Assembly: GCF_000425125.1 (NCBI RefSeq)
Contig: NZ_AULE01000028.1
Coordinates: 62,001 to 126,000, forward strand
DNA: 64,000 nucleotides
Origin: Paenibacillus taiwanensis DSM 18679
Lineage (GTDB): Bacteria > Bacillota > Bacilli > Paenibacillales > Paenibacillaceae
Reading direction: 5' to 3'
Shown: piece by piece, positions 17,816-25,576 of the stretch
How the letters are laid out: each line of letters begins with the position of its first letter
Position numbering within the stretch: position 1 is the first letter of the stretch
Position numbers and translations under genes: made by a program
The notes under the pieces: model-generated
Told to the model about the DNA's origin: nothing
What the model saw: the letters and a program-made list of their open reading frames with translations, nothing else
The model's database searches: none

Positions 17816-17868
17816 AAAAAAGCATGCTGTGGCGGTGGAAACACATCGACACTAGCGTGCTTTTTTTG
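17816..17868 (+). terminator. Intrinsic terminator of the MATE gene
   Basis: AAAAAGCATGCT pairs with AGCGTGCTTTTT (12 bp, one G-U), enclosing a further short stem, and ends in seven T. Confidence 0.8.
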
Positions 17869-17973
17869 TGCACGGAGTTCATTTGAAATAGCCAAGCTTT
17901 GAACCTTCATAAATTACTCCTATGTCGGCATACTACAAATGTTTGTTGTGCCCAATGCATAGGAGGAATCGTT

Positions 17974-19389
17974 GTGAACCAACTGTTTCGAAAAAAATCA
18001 CTCAGCCTCATGCTTGCTCAAAGTGAGAAAAAAGAACTTGCCCGGGCTATGTCCTTGATCGATTTAATTTTTCTTGGCGTAGGTTGTGTAATTGGAACGG
18101 GTATTTTTGTAGTAACGGGTGTGGTAGCAGCAGAAGCTTCTGGGCCTGCGATCATGTTGTCATTTGCAATCGCGGGTTTAGTTTGCGCGCTTGCTGCATT
18201 TTGTTACGCCGAGTTTTCATCGGCTGTACCCGTCTCAGGAAGCGTGTACACCTACACCTATGCAACGTTGGGCGAGTTGTGCGCTTTTTTGATCGGATGG
18301 GATCTTATGCTGGAGTATGTACTTGCGATCTCGGCTGTTGCAACTGGCTGGTCAGCCTACTTTCAATCCTTGCTTAAAGGATTTCAAATACTGATTCCCA
18401 CCCTTGTGTCCTCTGCTCCTGGTGTAGGAAAAGGAGGCGTTATCGATTTGCCTGCCGTTCTCATCATATTGGCTATTACTGCGCTTGTTAGTAAAGGGGT
18501 TAAGGAAAGTATTAAATTTAACAACATGATGGTATTTGTCAAATTAGCCGTCATTTTGTTATTTATCGTTGTTGGCATTTGGTATGTGAAGCCTGATAAC
18601 TGGGTACCCTTTGTTCCGTTTGGCTTTAACGGGATTATTACAGGTGCAGCTACTGTGTTTTTTGCGTACATCGGGTTTGATGTAATTGCAACGGCATCTG
18701 AAGAAGTAAAAGATCCTAAAAAAACGATGCCGATTGGCATTATCGGGTCCTTATTTATTTGTACCCTAGTTTATATGATCGTATCGGGCGTACTGACCGG
18801 GATGATTTCATATAGGGAGCTTAATGTAGGAGCTCCTGTTGCATTAGCGCTCCAATCCGTCGGACAAAATACAGTAGCGGGTATCATTTCAATTGGAGCC
18901 GTCTTTGGGATTACAACTGTCATTTTGGCTTTGATTTATGCGCAGGTTCGCTTGGCTTATGCCATGAGCCGTGATGGATTATTACCGCAGAAGTTTGCGC
19001 AGGTTAATGCCAAAACAAAAACACCATTTGCGAACACATGGATAACCGGCTTTGTAGCCGCGGCCATTGCAGGTTTTATTGATTTAACGACTCTTGCCCA
19101 TTTAGTCAATATGGGGACGTTAGCAGCATTTACATTAATATCGATCGCTATAATTGTTTTGCGTAAAAAATTTCCGGATTTAAAAGCTTCCTTTCGTGTT
19201 CCGTTTGTGCCAGTTCTGCCCATTGTTAGTGCGCTATTCTGCTTATATTTGACGATCAGTTTGCCTTTGATTACTTGGATTTCCTTTGTGATCTGGATTG
19301 GTGTGGGGACGGTCATATACTTCGTATATTCACGCCAGCACAGTCATTTGAATCCATCAGCGCTTGGGTCTGATGAGCGGCGAAAATGA
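17974..19389 (+). CDS. APC superfamily amino acid permease (YfnA-like)
   Basis: 471 residues from GTG 17974, placed 7 nt after AGGAGG; the longer frame from 17899 has no ribosome site. Twelve or more membrane helices. The APC signature is LIDLIFLGVGCVIGTGIFVVTG (start GAGIG-like GCVIGTGIF), then FAYIGFDVIATASEEVKDPKK in helix 6-7, typical of the cationic/YfnA group of amino acid permeases. Substrate may be a branched-chain, threonine or cationic amino acid; the sequence does not decide. Stands alone. Confidence 0.88.
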   Translation: MNQLFRKKSLSLMLAQSEKKELARAMSLIDLIFLGVGCVIGTGIFVVTGVVAAEASGPAIMLSFAIAGLVCALAAFCYAEFSSAVPVSGSVYTYTYATLGELCAFLIGWDLMLEYVLAISAVATGWSAYFQSLLKGFQILIPTLVSSAPGVGKGGVIDLPAVLIILAITALVSKGVKESIKFNNMMVFVKLAVILLFIVVGIWYVKPDNWVPFVPFGFNGIITGAATVFFAYIGFDVIATASEEVKDPKKTMPIGIIGSLFICTLVYMIVSGVLTGMISYRELNVGAPVALALQSVGQNTVAGIISIGAVFGITTVILALIYAQVRLAYAMSRDGLLPQKFAQVNAKTKTPFANTWITGFVAAAIAGFIDLTTLAHLVNMGTLAAFTLISIAIIVLRKKFPDLKASFRVPFVPVLPIVSALFCLYLTISLPLITWISFVIWIGVGTVIYFVYSRQHSHLNPSALGSDERRK

Positions 19390-19608
19390 TGATGAAGGAC
19401 ATATGCGTGAGGGGGCAGGTTGAAGTTTTCGTTTACATCTCAACTTATTTCTAACATACTGAGAATAGAAGGAAGCGCGCTTGTACAGGATAAGGAATGA
19501 TGCCGTACGGGAGTGTGTCCGTCTGACGGTGTCCTCTTATGTAGACAAGCTGTAACAAGCTGTGAAGCTTACCTTTCATCATGACAAGCAATTAGGGAGA
19601 GTGATCCG

Positions 19609-20121
19609 ATGTTAAGTGAGAAGCTGCTCGACAAGTTAAACGATCAAATGAATTATGAATTTTATTCCTCGCAGGTGTATCTGGCCATGGCGGCCTACTG
19701 TTCGTCGGAGAGCTTTGATGGGTTTGCGAACTTTTTCATCGTACAGGCGGAAGAAGAGAAATTTCATGGAATGAAAATATTCCACTTTATTAATACATTA
19801 GGTAAGCGTGCGGTGGTTAGCGGGATGGAGCACCCTCAAAATGAGTACAGCTCTTTGCTGGATGCTTTTGAACATTCCTATGCGCATGAGCAGTCTGTCA
19901 CGAAGCGTATATATGAATTGTCTGACATTGCTTGGAATGAACGTGAACATGCGACAATCAACTTCCTCAAATGGTTTATCGATGAGCAAGTGGAGGAAGA
20001 GGCGACCTTCGACAGTATCATTCAAAAGCTCCGTCGGATTGACAATGACAGCAACGCTTTTTATATGCTGGATTCCGAGCTGGCTAGACGTACGTTCACG
20101 CCGCCAACAGGCGAAGCCTAA
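19609..20121 (+). CDS. ftnA: Ferritin (FtnA type)
   Basis: 170 residues, the usual length of bacterial non-heme ferritin. The ferroxidase site is complete: Glu17 (NYEFYSS), Glu50 and His53 (AEEEKFHG), Glu94 (AHEQSV), Gln127 and Glu130 (DEQVEEE). It stores iron as a ferric mineral in a 24-subunit shell and limits Fenton chemistry. Its ribosome site is AGGGAGAG. No Fur or PerR box is convincing in the 219 bp upstream. Monocistronic; ends before a strong terminator. Confidence 0.93.
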   Translation: MLSEKLLDKLNDQMNYEFYSSQVYLAMAAYCSSESFDGFANFFIVQAEEEKFHGMKIFHFINTLGKRAVVSGMEHPQNEYSSLLDAFEHSYAHEQSVTKRIYELSDIAWNEREHATINFLKWFIDEQVEEEATFDSIIQKLRRIDNDSNAFYMLDSELARRTFTPPTGEA

Positions 20122-20142
20122 TTGGACAACTAATTTAACGAT

Positions 20143-20190
20143 AAAGAGCTGCTTCCCTTTAATTAATAAGAGGGGAGCAGCTCTTTATAT
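20143..20190 (+). terminator. Intrinsic terminator of ferritin
   Basis: AAAGAGCTGCTTCCC pairs with GGGGAGCAGCTCTTT (15 bp, one G-T), followed by ATATTTG, 22 bp after the stop codon. Confidence 0.75.
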
Positions 20191-20255
20191 TTGCAGCAGC
20201 GCTGAATGCGCATTGGCGGCTAGGACTGGCCGAGCAGTTCGTTTGTTCTAGTAAC

Positions 20256-20311
20256 TTGACATTTTATGACGGTATCTATATAATTCGATTTAACAAATAT
20301 CTAATTAGATA
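20256..20311 (+). promoter_or_regulatory. Near-consensus sigma-A promoter with a palindromic operator
   Basis: TTGACA (20256-20261), 17-bp spacer, TATAAT (20279-20284): both hexamers are perfect. A perfect 14-bp palindrome TATCTAATTAGATA (20298-20311) lies at about +8 to +21, just upstream of the AGGTGG ribosome site of the ArsR-type gene. A very strong promoter with a downstream operator fits tight autorepression. Confidence 0.75.
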
Positions 20312-20338
20312 AGTATTAAATTTAGGTGGTGACAAAAG

Positions 20339-20944
20339 ATGCAGCTAGATAAAGTTGTTCAGTACCATAAAGCACTCGCAGACCCGACTAGAATTAGAAT
20401 ACTGATTCTACTTGCGGGAGGTGAGCTTAATGGTCAGGTGCTGGCTGAGAAGTTAAGTGTCACTCCGGCAACGATTACACACCATGCTGCCAAGCTGCGG
20501 GAGGCAAGCTTAATTAACGAGCGCAGAGATAAGAATACGATTTTTTTCAGCTTGAATCCGTACTTTATCCGCAACAGTGCTTTGGCAACAGAGGCGTTAA
20601 TTTATCGTCATAATCAACCGAGGGAAGGGATGGAGGCTATGGATAATCCATCTGCGCGTGTACAGGATACTGTCATTAGAAATTTTTTCACCACCGACGG
20701 TAAATTAAAAAGTTTGCCTGCCCAGTTGAAGAAAAAGTTAATCGTATTAGAGCATATAGCCGTTCAATTGGAAAAAGGAAAATGCTATCAAGAAAAAGAG
20801 CTAAATGAGTTTATTAAGCTTTATCACGACGATTTTGCTACTATTCGGCGAGAGTTTATTATGCATCATTTTATGTTTAGGGAACGTGATGTGTACGAAT
20901 TAAATCCGAAGGAAATGTGGGCGCGTTGGGAAACGTTGTCCTGA
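20339..20944 (+). CDS. ArsR-type regulator with C-terminal DUF2087
   Basis: 201 residues. The N-terminal winged helix (1-85) reads HKALADPTRIRILILLAGGE, then LAEKLSVTPATITHHAAKLREASL and a wing with RRDKNTIFFSL. From about 110 to 195 the chain follows DUF2087 (FFTTDGKLKSLPAQLKKKLIVLEHIA, then ELNEFIKLYHDDFATIRREFIMHHFMFRE), a domain often attached to small regulators. No metal-binding Cys motif, so the signal is unknown. Probably autorepresses through the palindrome at 20298-20311. No co-transcribed partner is visible, so any other targets lie elsewhere. Confidence 0.85.
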   Translation: MQLDKVVQYHKALADPTRIRILILLAGGELNGQVLAEKLSVTPATITHHAAKLREASLINERRDKNTIFFSLNPYFIRNSALATEALIYRHNQPREGMEAMDNPSARVQDTVIRNFFTTDGKLKSLPAQLKKKLIVLEHIAVQLEKGKCYQEKELNEFIKLYHDDFATIRREFIMHHFMFRERDVYELNPKEMWARWETLS

Positions 20945-21010
20945 GGATAGTGAACTTAGCTATTGCAGGCTGCTCAAGCCGAGCTTCTGCCTTGCCGATA
21001 TGAAGAAGAA

Positions 21011-21056
21011 ACAGACCGTAAACACCTGCAATGATAGACAGGCGTTTACGGTCTGT
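21011..21056 (-). terminator. Terminator of the subtilisin gene
   Basis: ACAGACCGTAAAC-CCTG arms pair with CAGG-GTTTACGGTCTGT (17 bp around one mismatch, 10-nt loop). Read on the minus strand it is followed by TTCTTCTTC. It also lies 67 bp after the plus-strand ArsR gene and may serve both. Confidence 0.75.
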
Positions 21057-21069
21057 TCTGGATTAAGGG

Positions 21070-23007
21070 CTAGTTGGCAGTAGCACAGGATTGGACGACA
21101 CTCCATACCCCATGAGGGCCGCTGTTCTGATCTGGACGTTGATTTTGAGACCACCACTTGGCCTGATAAAGGACACCGTTATAAGATGCCTGATGTCCAT
21201 TCAAATACGTACTAGAAGCGTTCCATTCGTTGTTCGAGCAGATGCTGCTCTTAACAGTCGTTACACTGAGCGGAGCGCTTGCTTCCGACAAGTTGTTGCT
21301 GCCGTCTCGTGCTTTGACGGTGATGGTGTAGGTTGTTCCTGGCGTAAGCGAATAAAGAGTTGCGGAGGTATCGGATGTCCACACGCTTGGTAGTAGGTTC
21401 CCATTCACATATAGATCATAACCAATCAAAGTCACATCATCGGTGGCAGCATTCCAAGTGAAGGATACACTGTCCTGTGCAGTAGCTACAGCAACCAAGC
21501 CTGTTGGTGCGAGTGGAGCGACGGTATCATGCGGCACGCTGCCAGGTGCTTTCAGATTTTTAATCATTTCTCTGAGATTTGGCATAAATCCAATCTTGTC
21601 GCGGGCCGGATCTGCTGTAGGCGTATTGTACGCCGCACTTTTGATCAGTCGGCGCAGCTCAGCAGGTGAGTAGGGAACGCCAAATGTCGCTTTGGCTATC
21701 CCTTGCATGGAGATAGCCGACGCAGTCACGATAGGAGAAGCTGCCGACGTACCAGCAAAGTCCTTCATATAACCCGTAGTAGAATTCGCGTCAATGGCAT
21801 CGAGTGTGTGCACATCCCATGATCCCCATGCATACGCATCGATACGATTGCCATGCGTACTGAAGCCCATCCGTTTATGAGGCAGACTGGCGCTGGCTGC
21901 ACCTACAATAACCGCGCCGGAATCACGGAAGTCAGGGTGATTCGGATTTAAAATATACTTGCCATCAACTGTTTGGAACCGATCCAAGTCTACGCTGCCG
22001 TTGCCGGCCGCTTCAACGACGGTGATTCCACGATCAACTGCATATCGAATGGCATCAAATTCAGCAGGGTATACTTCGACCGGAACGTAACCAGAAGCGG
22101 TAGGATAACCAGTTTGTGCCTCAAGCAAAATAACATCGCCTGCTGATAACGTATTCGCTGCAACGATGATAGCTTCCGCAGTGTTGTAAGTATAATTGGT
22201 ACGATGCTGGGAGGAGGCAAATGGCTGCGCTTTACTGGCGAGTCCAATATTGCCGATTGTGTTATCAACAGCAGACACTTGACCGAGTACGGCTGTACCA
22301 TGACTGAAGTATAAGGCATTGATGCCGCCTGGCAGCAAGGGAATGGCGTGACTTGCTAGATCCTCATGATTAAAGGCCCAACCTTGTTCTACGTCAACCC
22401 ACTTGATCCCTTTGCCATCGCCGCCCTCATACTGCCAAGCATAGGGGGCATAAATACCTAATGGAGCGGGAGCGGCATAACCTTGAAGCGGATAGTTAGG
22501 ATCGTCGTCGGGTTGTACGGGTGTGGAGTTAGGTGCAAGCGTAATGGATGGAACGGATACGGGCTGGGGCTTGATGTAGGCTTCTTCAACAAGCGGTGAA
22601 TTTTTGAATTGCTGTAGAAGCATGTCCATATTAGCGCCAGTTGGAATAGAAACCGTATAGTATTGTTCGAAAACAGATAAATTTCCTTGTGCTGAAAAGT
22701 GGGTCTGTGAGGTGTTATCTAGTATGGAAAATAAACGGCTGAAGTTTACTTGTGGGAGTTGTGTAAGTGCTGCTTGAAGTGAAGGATCTTGAAGTGCTTT
22801 AACCTCAGCTTCGACTTGATCTTGATACGGTATATCGACATGCGGCTTAAACTTGACGACAATCTCTTCGGGATACTTAAATGTAGGAGACGAGGGAGGC
22901 GGCGCAGAATCTGCTTCTACAGGGCTAGCAAGGCCGCCGTAGAGCGATGATAGAGACACAAATAATACGGTAGCCATGATGAAGGGGATGATTCGATTAC
23001 GTTTCAT
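21070..23007 (-). CDS. Secreted subtilisin-like serine protease with FN3 and chitin-binding modules
   Basis: 645 residues. Signal peptide 1-33; an N-terminal propeptide-like region to about 160; S8 peptidase domain about 185-480 with Asp205 (WVDVEQGW), His236 (FSHGTAVLG), oxyanion Asn336 (AAGNGS) and catalytic Ser421 (GTSAASP); a fibronectin type III domain (about 497-585, APLAPTGLVAVATAQ to TYTITVKARD); and a C-terminal CBM5/12-type domain (about 592-640, WNASSTYLNGHQASYNG, then YQAKWWSQNQRPD). Such modules bind chitin or cellulose, so the protease is probably targeted to polymer-associated protein, for example insect cuticle or fungal wall. Divergent from the matrixin protease. Confidence 0.9.
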   Translation of the reverse strand: MKRNRIIPFIMATVLFVSLSSLYGGLASPVEADSAPPPSSPTFKYPEEIVVKFKPHVDIPYQDQVEAEVKALQDPSLQAALTQLPQVNFSRLFSILDNTSQTHFSAQGNLSVFEQYYTVSIPTGANMDMLLQQFKNSPLVEEAYIKPQPVSVPSITLAPNSTPVQPDDDPNYPLQGYAAPAPLGIYAPYAWQYEGGDGKGIKWVDVEQGWAFNHEDLASHAIPLLPGGINALYFSHGTAVLGQVSAVDNTIGNIGLASKAQPFASSQHRTNYTYNTAEAIIVAANTLSAGDVILLEAQTGYPTASGYVPVEVYPAEFDAIRYAVDRGITVVEAAGNGSVDLDRFQTVDGKYILNPNHPDFRDSGAVIVGAASASLPHKRMGFSTHGNRIDAYAWGSWDVHTLDAIDANSTTGYMKDFAGTSAASPIVTASAISMQGIAKATFGVPYSPAELRRLIKSAAYNTPTADPARDKIGFMPNLREMIKNLKAPGSVPHDTVAPLAPTGLVAVATAQDSVSFTWNAATDDVTLIGYDLYVNGNLLPSVWTSDTSATLYSLTPGTTYTITVKARDGSNNLSEASAPLSVTTVKSSICSNNEWNASSTYLNGHQASYNGVLYQAKWWSQNQRPDQNSGPHGVWSVVQSCATAN

Positions 23008-23025
23008 GTTTTCTCTCCTCTTTCG

Positions 23026-23051
23026 TATAGTAGCTGTCGAAAGCTACTATA
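23026..23051 (-). promoter_or_regulatory. Perfect inverted repeat in the subtilisin leader
   Basis: TATAGTAGCT and AGCTACTATA (10-bp arms, 6-nt spacer) directly upstream of the GAGGAG ribosome site. On the minus strand TTGACC and TATATA with a 16-bp spacer end inside the distal arm, so the repeat could be an operator over the -10/start region or a 5' stem-loop that stabilises the mRNA. Confidence 0.5.
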
Positions 23052-23173
23052 TATGGACGCAGGGCTTCTGGTCAAGCCCTATGTATTCGTATACAAAGCC
23101 TAGCAAATGAGGTAGCGTATTCCCTTCGAAAAATAAACATGTGCGGGAGTTTCAAGCTAGCATAAGCCTTCCA

Positions 23174-23198
23174 CATAATTTACTATAGTAAAATTATG
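23174..23198. promoter_or_regulatory. Palindrome in the divergent protease promoter region
   Basis: CATAATT-TACTATAGTA-(A)-AATTATG, an almost perfect 24-bp palindrome with one extra A, 73 bp upstream of the matrixin gene and 167 bp upstream of the subtilisin gene. Probably the site of a repressor shared by the two protease genes; a -10-like TATGAT lies just downstream. Confidence 0.5.
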
Positions 23199-23270
23199 GT
23201 ATTTTATATATGATAGAGAAGGCAAGATTGATATGATTTTGTCTATCATGTTATTTTAGGAGGGTTTACG

Positions 23271-24281
23271 ATGAGGTCAAAAAAGTCTTTACTCAGCGGA
23301 TTGGCGTTAGGGGCTTTTGCTATCATGATCAGCACCGCTCCTGTATATGCGGCAGTGACTACTTTCGCCAAATGGCCAAGCAGAATCCAGACGATGAACG
23401 TATCGTTGAATTCTAAGCATGCGGCAGCCTGGAGCGAAGGAGCTGCAAAATGGAGAAATGCTTCACATTTTAGCCTGACAACGGTTGTAGGTTCAGCAAC
23501 AAAATATTATGCTTACGACGTAAACGACTCCGGTGTAGATTGGGACGGTATTGCTGATTATACGGTGACAAATGGAATCATTTCAAATGCACAACTGAGA
23601 ATGAATACGTATTATACTTCTACCTCCAAATATACCTCGGCGATTAAAGCCGCTGTCACCGGTCACGAAATTGGTCATTCCCTCGGTTTAAATCATACTT
23701 CTATCGTAGAAACTACCTCTATTATGCATCCCTATACGTTTAACAGTGACGGTACAAGAGCGCGAGCGCTTTCTCCTTCTCCTTCTGACCTTGCGGTTGT
23801 GAACAGCCTGTATCCATTGATGAATGGGCTGGTACAAGAGGGAACGAACTTAAAGCAAAAGGCGAATGGCGTTTATTTGCATCCGTCTTGGGCAGTTCAC
23901 TATAAGAATGAGCAGCAGTTAGCTAAAGCGGCTGATCTCGTTGTTCAAGGTAGAGTGGTTGCCGAGGCAGGCAGCAAATATGAGGAAGGGGAATACCATA
24001 CTTATGTGACCCAAGTTAAAGTTAAAGTAAAACAGGTGATGAAGGGGGACCCCACCAAAGCGGGGCAGCAGCTCCGGATTGCCCAGATGGGCGGAAGCGA
24101 TGGCAGGTTAAATGTATTTGCTGAACATACGACTTATTTGCAAGACGATGAAGAAGTGGTCCTGTTTCTGCGCCAATCAAGTGATGGTACGTATAAGCCT
24201 CTAAATGAAGATGATGGTGTGTTTATTATGCGAAACGGTAAGTTTAACAACATTTCCAGTCAAAAGCAGCTTCACTTCTAA
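23271..24281 (+). CDS. Secreted matrixin-family zinc metalloprotease
   Basis: 336 residues. Signal peptide 1-28 (MRSKKSLLSGLALGAFAIM, then APVYAA). The catalytic domain (about 30-180) has the metzincin zinc site HEIGHSLGLNH (His132, Glu133, His136, His142) and the Met-turn SIMHP (Met152), placing it in the M10 matrixin family. Residues 200-336 form an extra C-terminal domain of unknown type with beta-rich segments (HTYVTQVKVKVKQVMKGD, EEVVLFLRQSSDGTYKP). No cysteine-switch propeptide is seen. Strong AGGAGG-type site. The next gene, a lipoprotein, begins 78 bp downstream and is probably co-transcribed. Confidence 0.88.
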   Translation: MRSKKSLLSGLALGAFAIMISTAPVYAAVTTFAKWPSRIQTMNVSLNSKHAAAWSEGAAKWRNASHFSLTTVVGSATKYYAYDVNDSGVDWDGIADYTVTNGIISNAQLRMNTYYTSTSKYTSAIKAAVTGHEIGHSLGLNHTSIVETTSIMHPYTFNSDGTRARALSPSPSDLAVVNSLYPLMNGLVQEGTNLKQKANGVYLHPSWAVHYKNEQQLAKAADLVVQGRVVAEAGSKYEEGEYHTYVTQVKVKVKQVMKGDPTKAGQQLRIAQMGGSDGRLNVFAEHTTYLQDDEEVVLFLRQSSDGTYKPLNEDDGVFIMRNGKFNNISSQKQLHF

Positions 24282-24359
24282 ACATGTATTTATAAATTGT
24301 AGCAGGGCAACTGAAACAATTGGAAAACAAAGGGCGTTTAAATACTGAGGTGATATATC

Positions 24360-24731
24360 GTGAGGAAAATAGTGATCATCCTGGTCATGCTTCTGCTGAG
24401 TGCCTGTACAGGTCACGAGGCAGCACAGAATGCGAACCCCTCAGCACTTGAACCACGCTTGCAATCTGCTGCTTCTTTTCCATACCCTTCTGTGAGATGG
24501 AACCATCAAACGTATCGCATAACCGATGTCACTTTAACGGAAGTAGATGAAGAACTAGGGGAAATTGCAGATTACTCTCTGGACGAGAGTGAGACGTTGA
24601 CCGAACCTTATTCCAACTACTATCGTGAAGGGACCAAGCTATATGCAATTAAAGGGAAACCCAGCAGTTTAGCGATTGCGATATTGGCAAGGGAAGGATT
24701 ATACATTCAAGCGGAAGTTGCTCCTAAGTAA
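24360..24731 (+). CDS. Small lipoprotein of unknown function
   Basis: 123 residues, GTG start behind GAGGTGAT. The signal peptide MRKIVIILVMLLLSACTGHE carries a clear lipobox (LSAC), so Cys16 is lipidated. The mature part, about 105 residues, is acidic (VTLTEVDEELGEIADYSLDE) and ends with a hydrophobic-polar beta pattern. I do not recognise a family. Position downstream of the matrixin gene suggests a possible inhibitor, chaperone or regulator of the protease, which is speculation. Confidence 0.7.
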   Translation: MRKIVIILVMLLLSACTGHEAAQNANPSALEPRLQSAASFPYPSVRWNHQTYRITDVTLTEVDEELGEIADYSLDESETLTEPYSNYYREGTKLYAIKGKPSSLAIAILAREGLYIQAEVAPK

Positions 24732-24799
24732 GATTAGCGCGGTATTTGTCGCTAATTCGAAATGAATTTACAACTATGACGATATTCATCGTCGTGGCG

Positions 24800-24808
24800 T
24801 GGTATAAT
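24800..24808 (+). promoter_or_regulatory. Extended -10 promoter of the OsmC gene
   Basis: TGGTATAAT (TGn plus perfect TATAAT at 24803-24808) with no matching -35, 30 bp upstream of the start codon. Confidence 0.5.
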
Positions 24809-24838
24809 GACAGGAAATAGATGGGAGTGAGGTGCGAT

Positions 24839-25279
24839 ATGCCCGTTCAAACATTTAGAGCAACTGCAAGTTTGCAGCAAGGCATGGTCGTTAAGGCGCA
24901 ATCCAGAAATTTCGAAATTACGTTAGACGAGCCTAAATACTTAGGTGGCACAGACACAGCTATGAATCCGGTTGAGCTACTATTGTGCGCACTGGGAGCC
25001 TGTCAGTCCATTGTCGCCCGCGTATATGCTCCTAAGTTCAACATTGAACTGGAGGAGTTTCGGGTAGAGGTGGAAGGGGACCTCGATACGGACGGATTTA
25101 TGAACAAATCAGACGTTCGGCGAGGATACTCGGATATCAGATACAATATTCACATCAAGTCGAACGCTACGCTTGAGCAGGCAGAGGCATTTGTTGAGTT
25201 TATCGAGCGAACTTGCCCAGTAGGGGATTCCATTAGCAATCCCGTTAATCTGGTGCTGAATCAAATTGTAGTAGAATAA
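24839..25279 (+). CDS. OsmC/Ohr family thiol peroxidase-like protein
   Basis: 146 residues from ATG 24839 (an ATG at 24821 lacks a ribosome site). Both family cysteines are present: the first in LLLCALGACQS and the second in ERTCPVGDS; the surrounding PKYLGGTDTAMNPVELLL is typical of OsmC-like proteins. These reduce organic hydroperoxides using a bithiol reductant. Whether this one is OsmC, Ohr or the YhfA subgroup is not decided by what I can see. Single gene ending at a strong terminator. Confidence 0.85.
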   Translation: MPVQTFRATASLQQGMVVKAQSRNFEITLDEPKYLGGTDTAMNPVELLLCALGACQSIVARVYAPKFNIELEEFRVEVEGDLDTDGFMNKSDVRRGYSDIRYNIHIKSNATLEQAEAFVEFIERTCPVGDSISNPVNLVLNQIVVE

Positions 25280-25323
25280 AGCCAGCTTCTTCATGTGACT
25301 GTTCGCTATTATAAATGATGAGT

Positions 25324-25348
25324 AAGCCCCCTTTATGGGGGCTTTTTC
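25324..25348 (+). terminator. Terminator of the OsmC gene
   Basis: AGCCCCC-TTTAT-GGGGGCT stem followed by TTTTTCT. Confidence 0.85.
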
Positions 25349-25438
25349 TATGTGGCCATTGCAGTATGCCGTTATGTGAAACGAATCAAATTATGTTGGA
25401 CAAGTATCCATTTTTTTATGCAGTTGGCCTATAGCTAT

Positions 25439-25504
25439 ATGACGTTTGTCATACCTCTTACTTGACGTTTATGACTACTACAAACCCGATTAAATTCCTA
25501 TACT
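25439..25504 (+). promoter_or_regulatory. Desaturase promoter with probable DesR sites
   Basis: Two copies of TGACGTTT (25440-25447 and 25463-25470), 23 bp apart; the first lies in an inverted repeat ATGAC-GTTT-GTCAT. The second ends just before the expected -35, where no good hexamer exists, while TATACT (25499-25504) fits the -10. This is the layout of an activator-dependent promoter, as known for B. subtilis des and DesR. Confidence 0.6.
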
Positions 25505-25576
25505 GAAGATAGGAATCTACAGCCGTACAAGCGGCGGAGACGTTCTATGCGCCTATATGTAGGAGGAAAAGATAAC

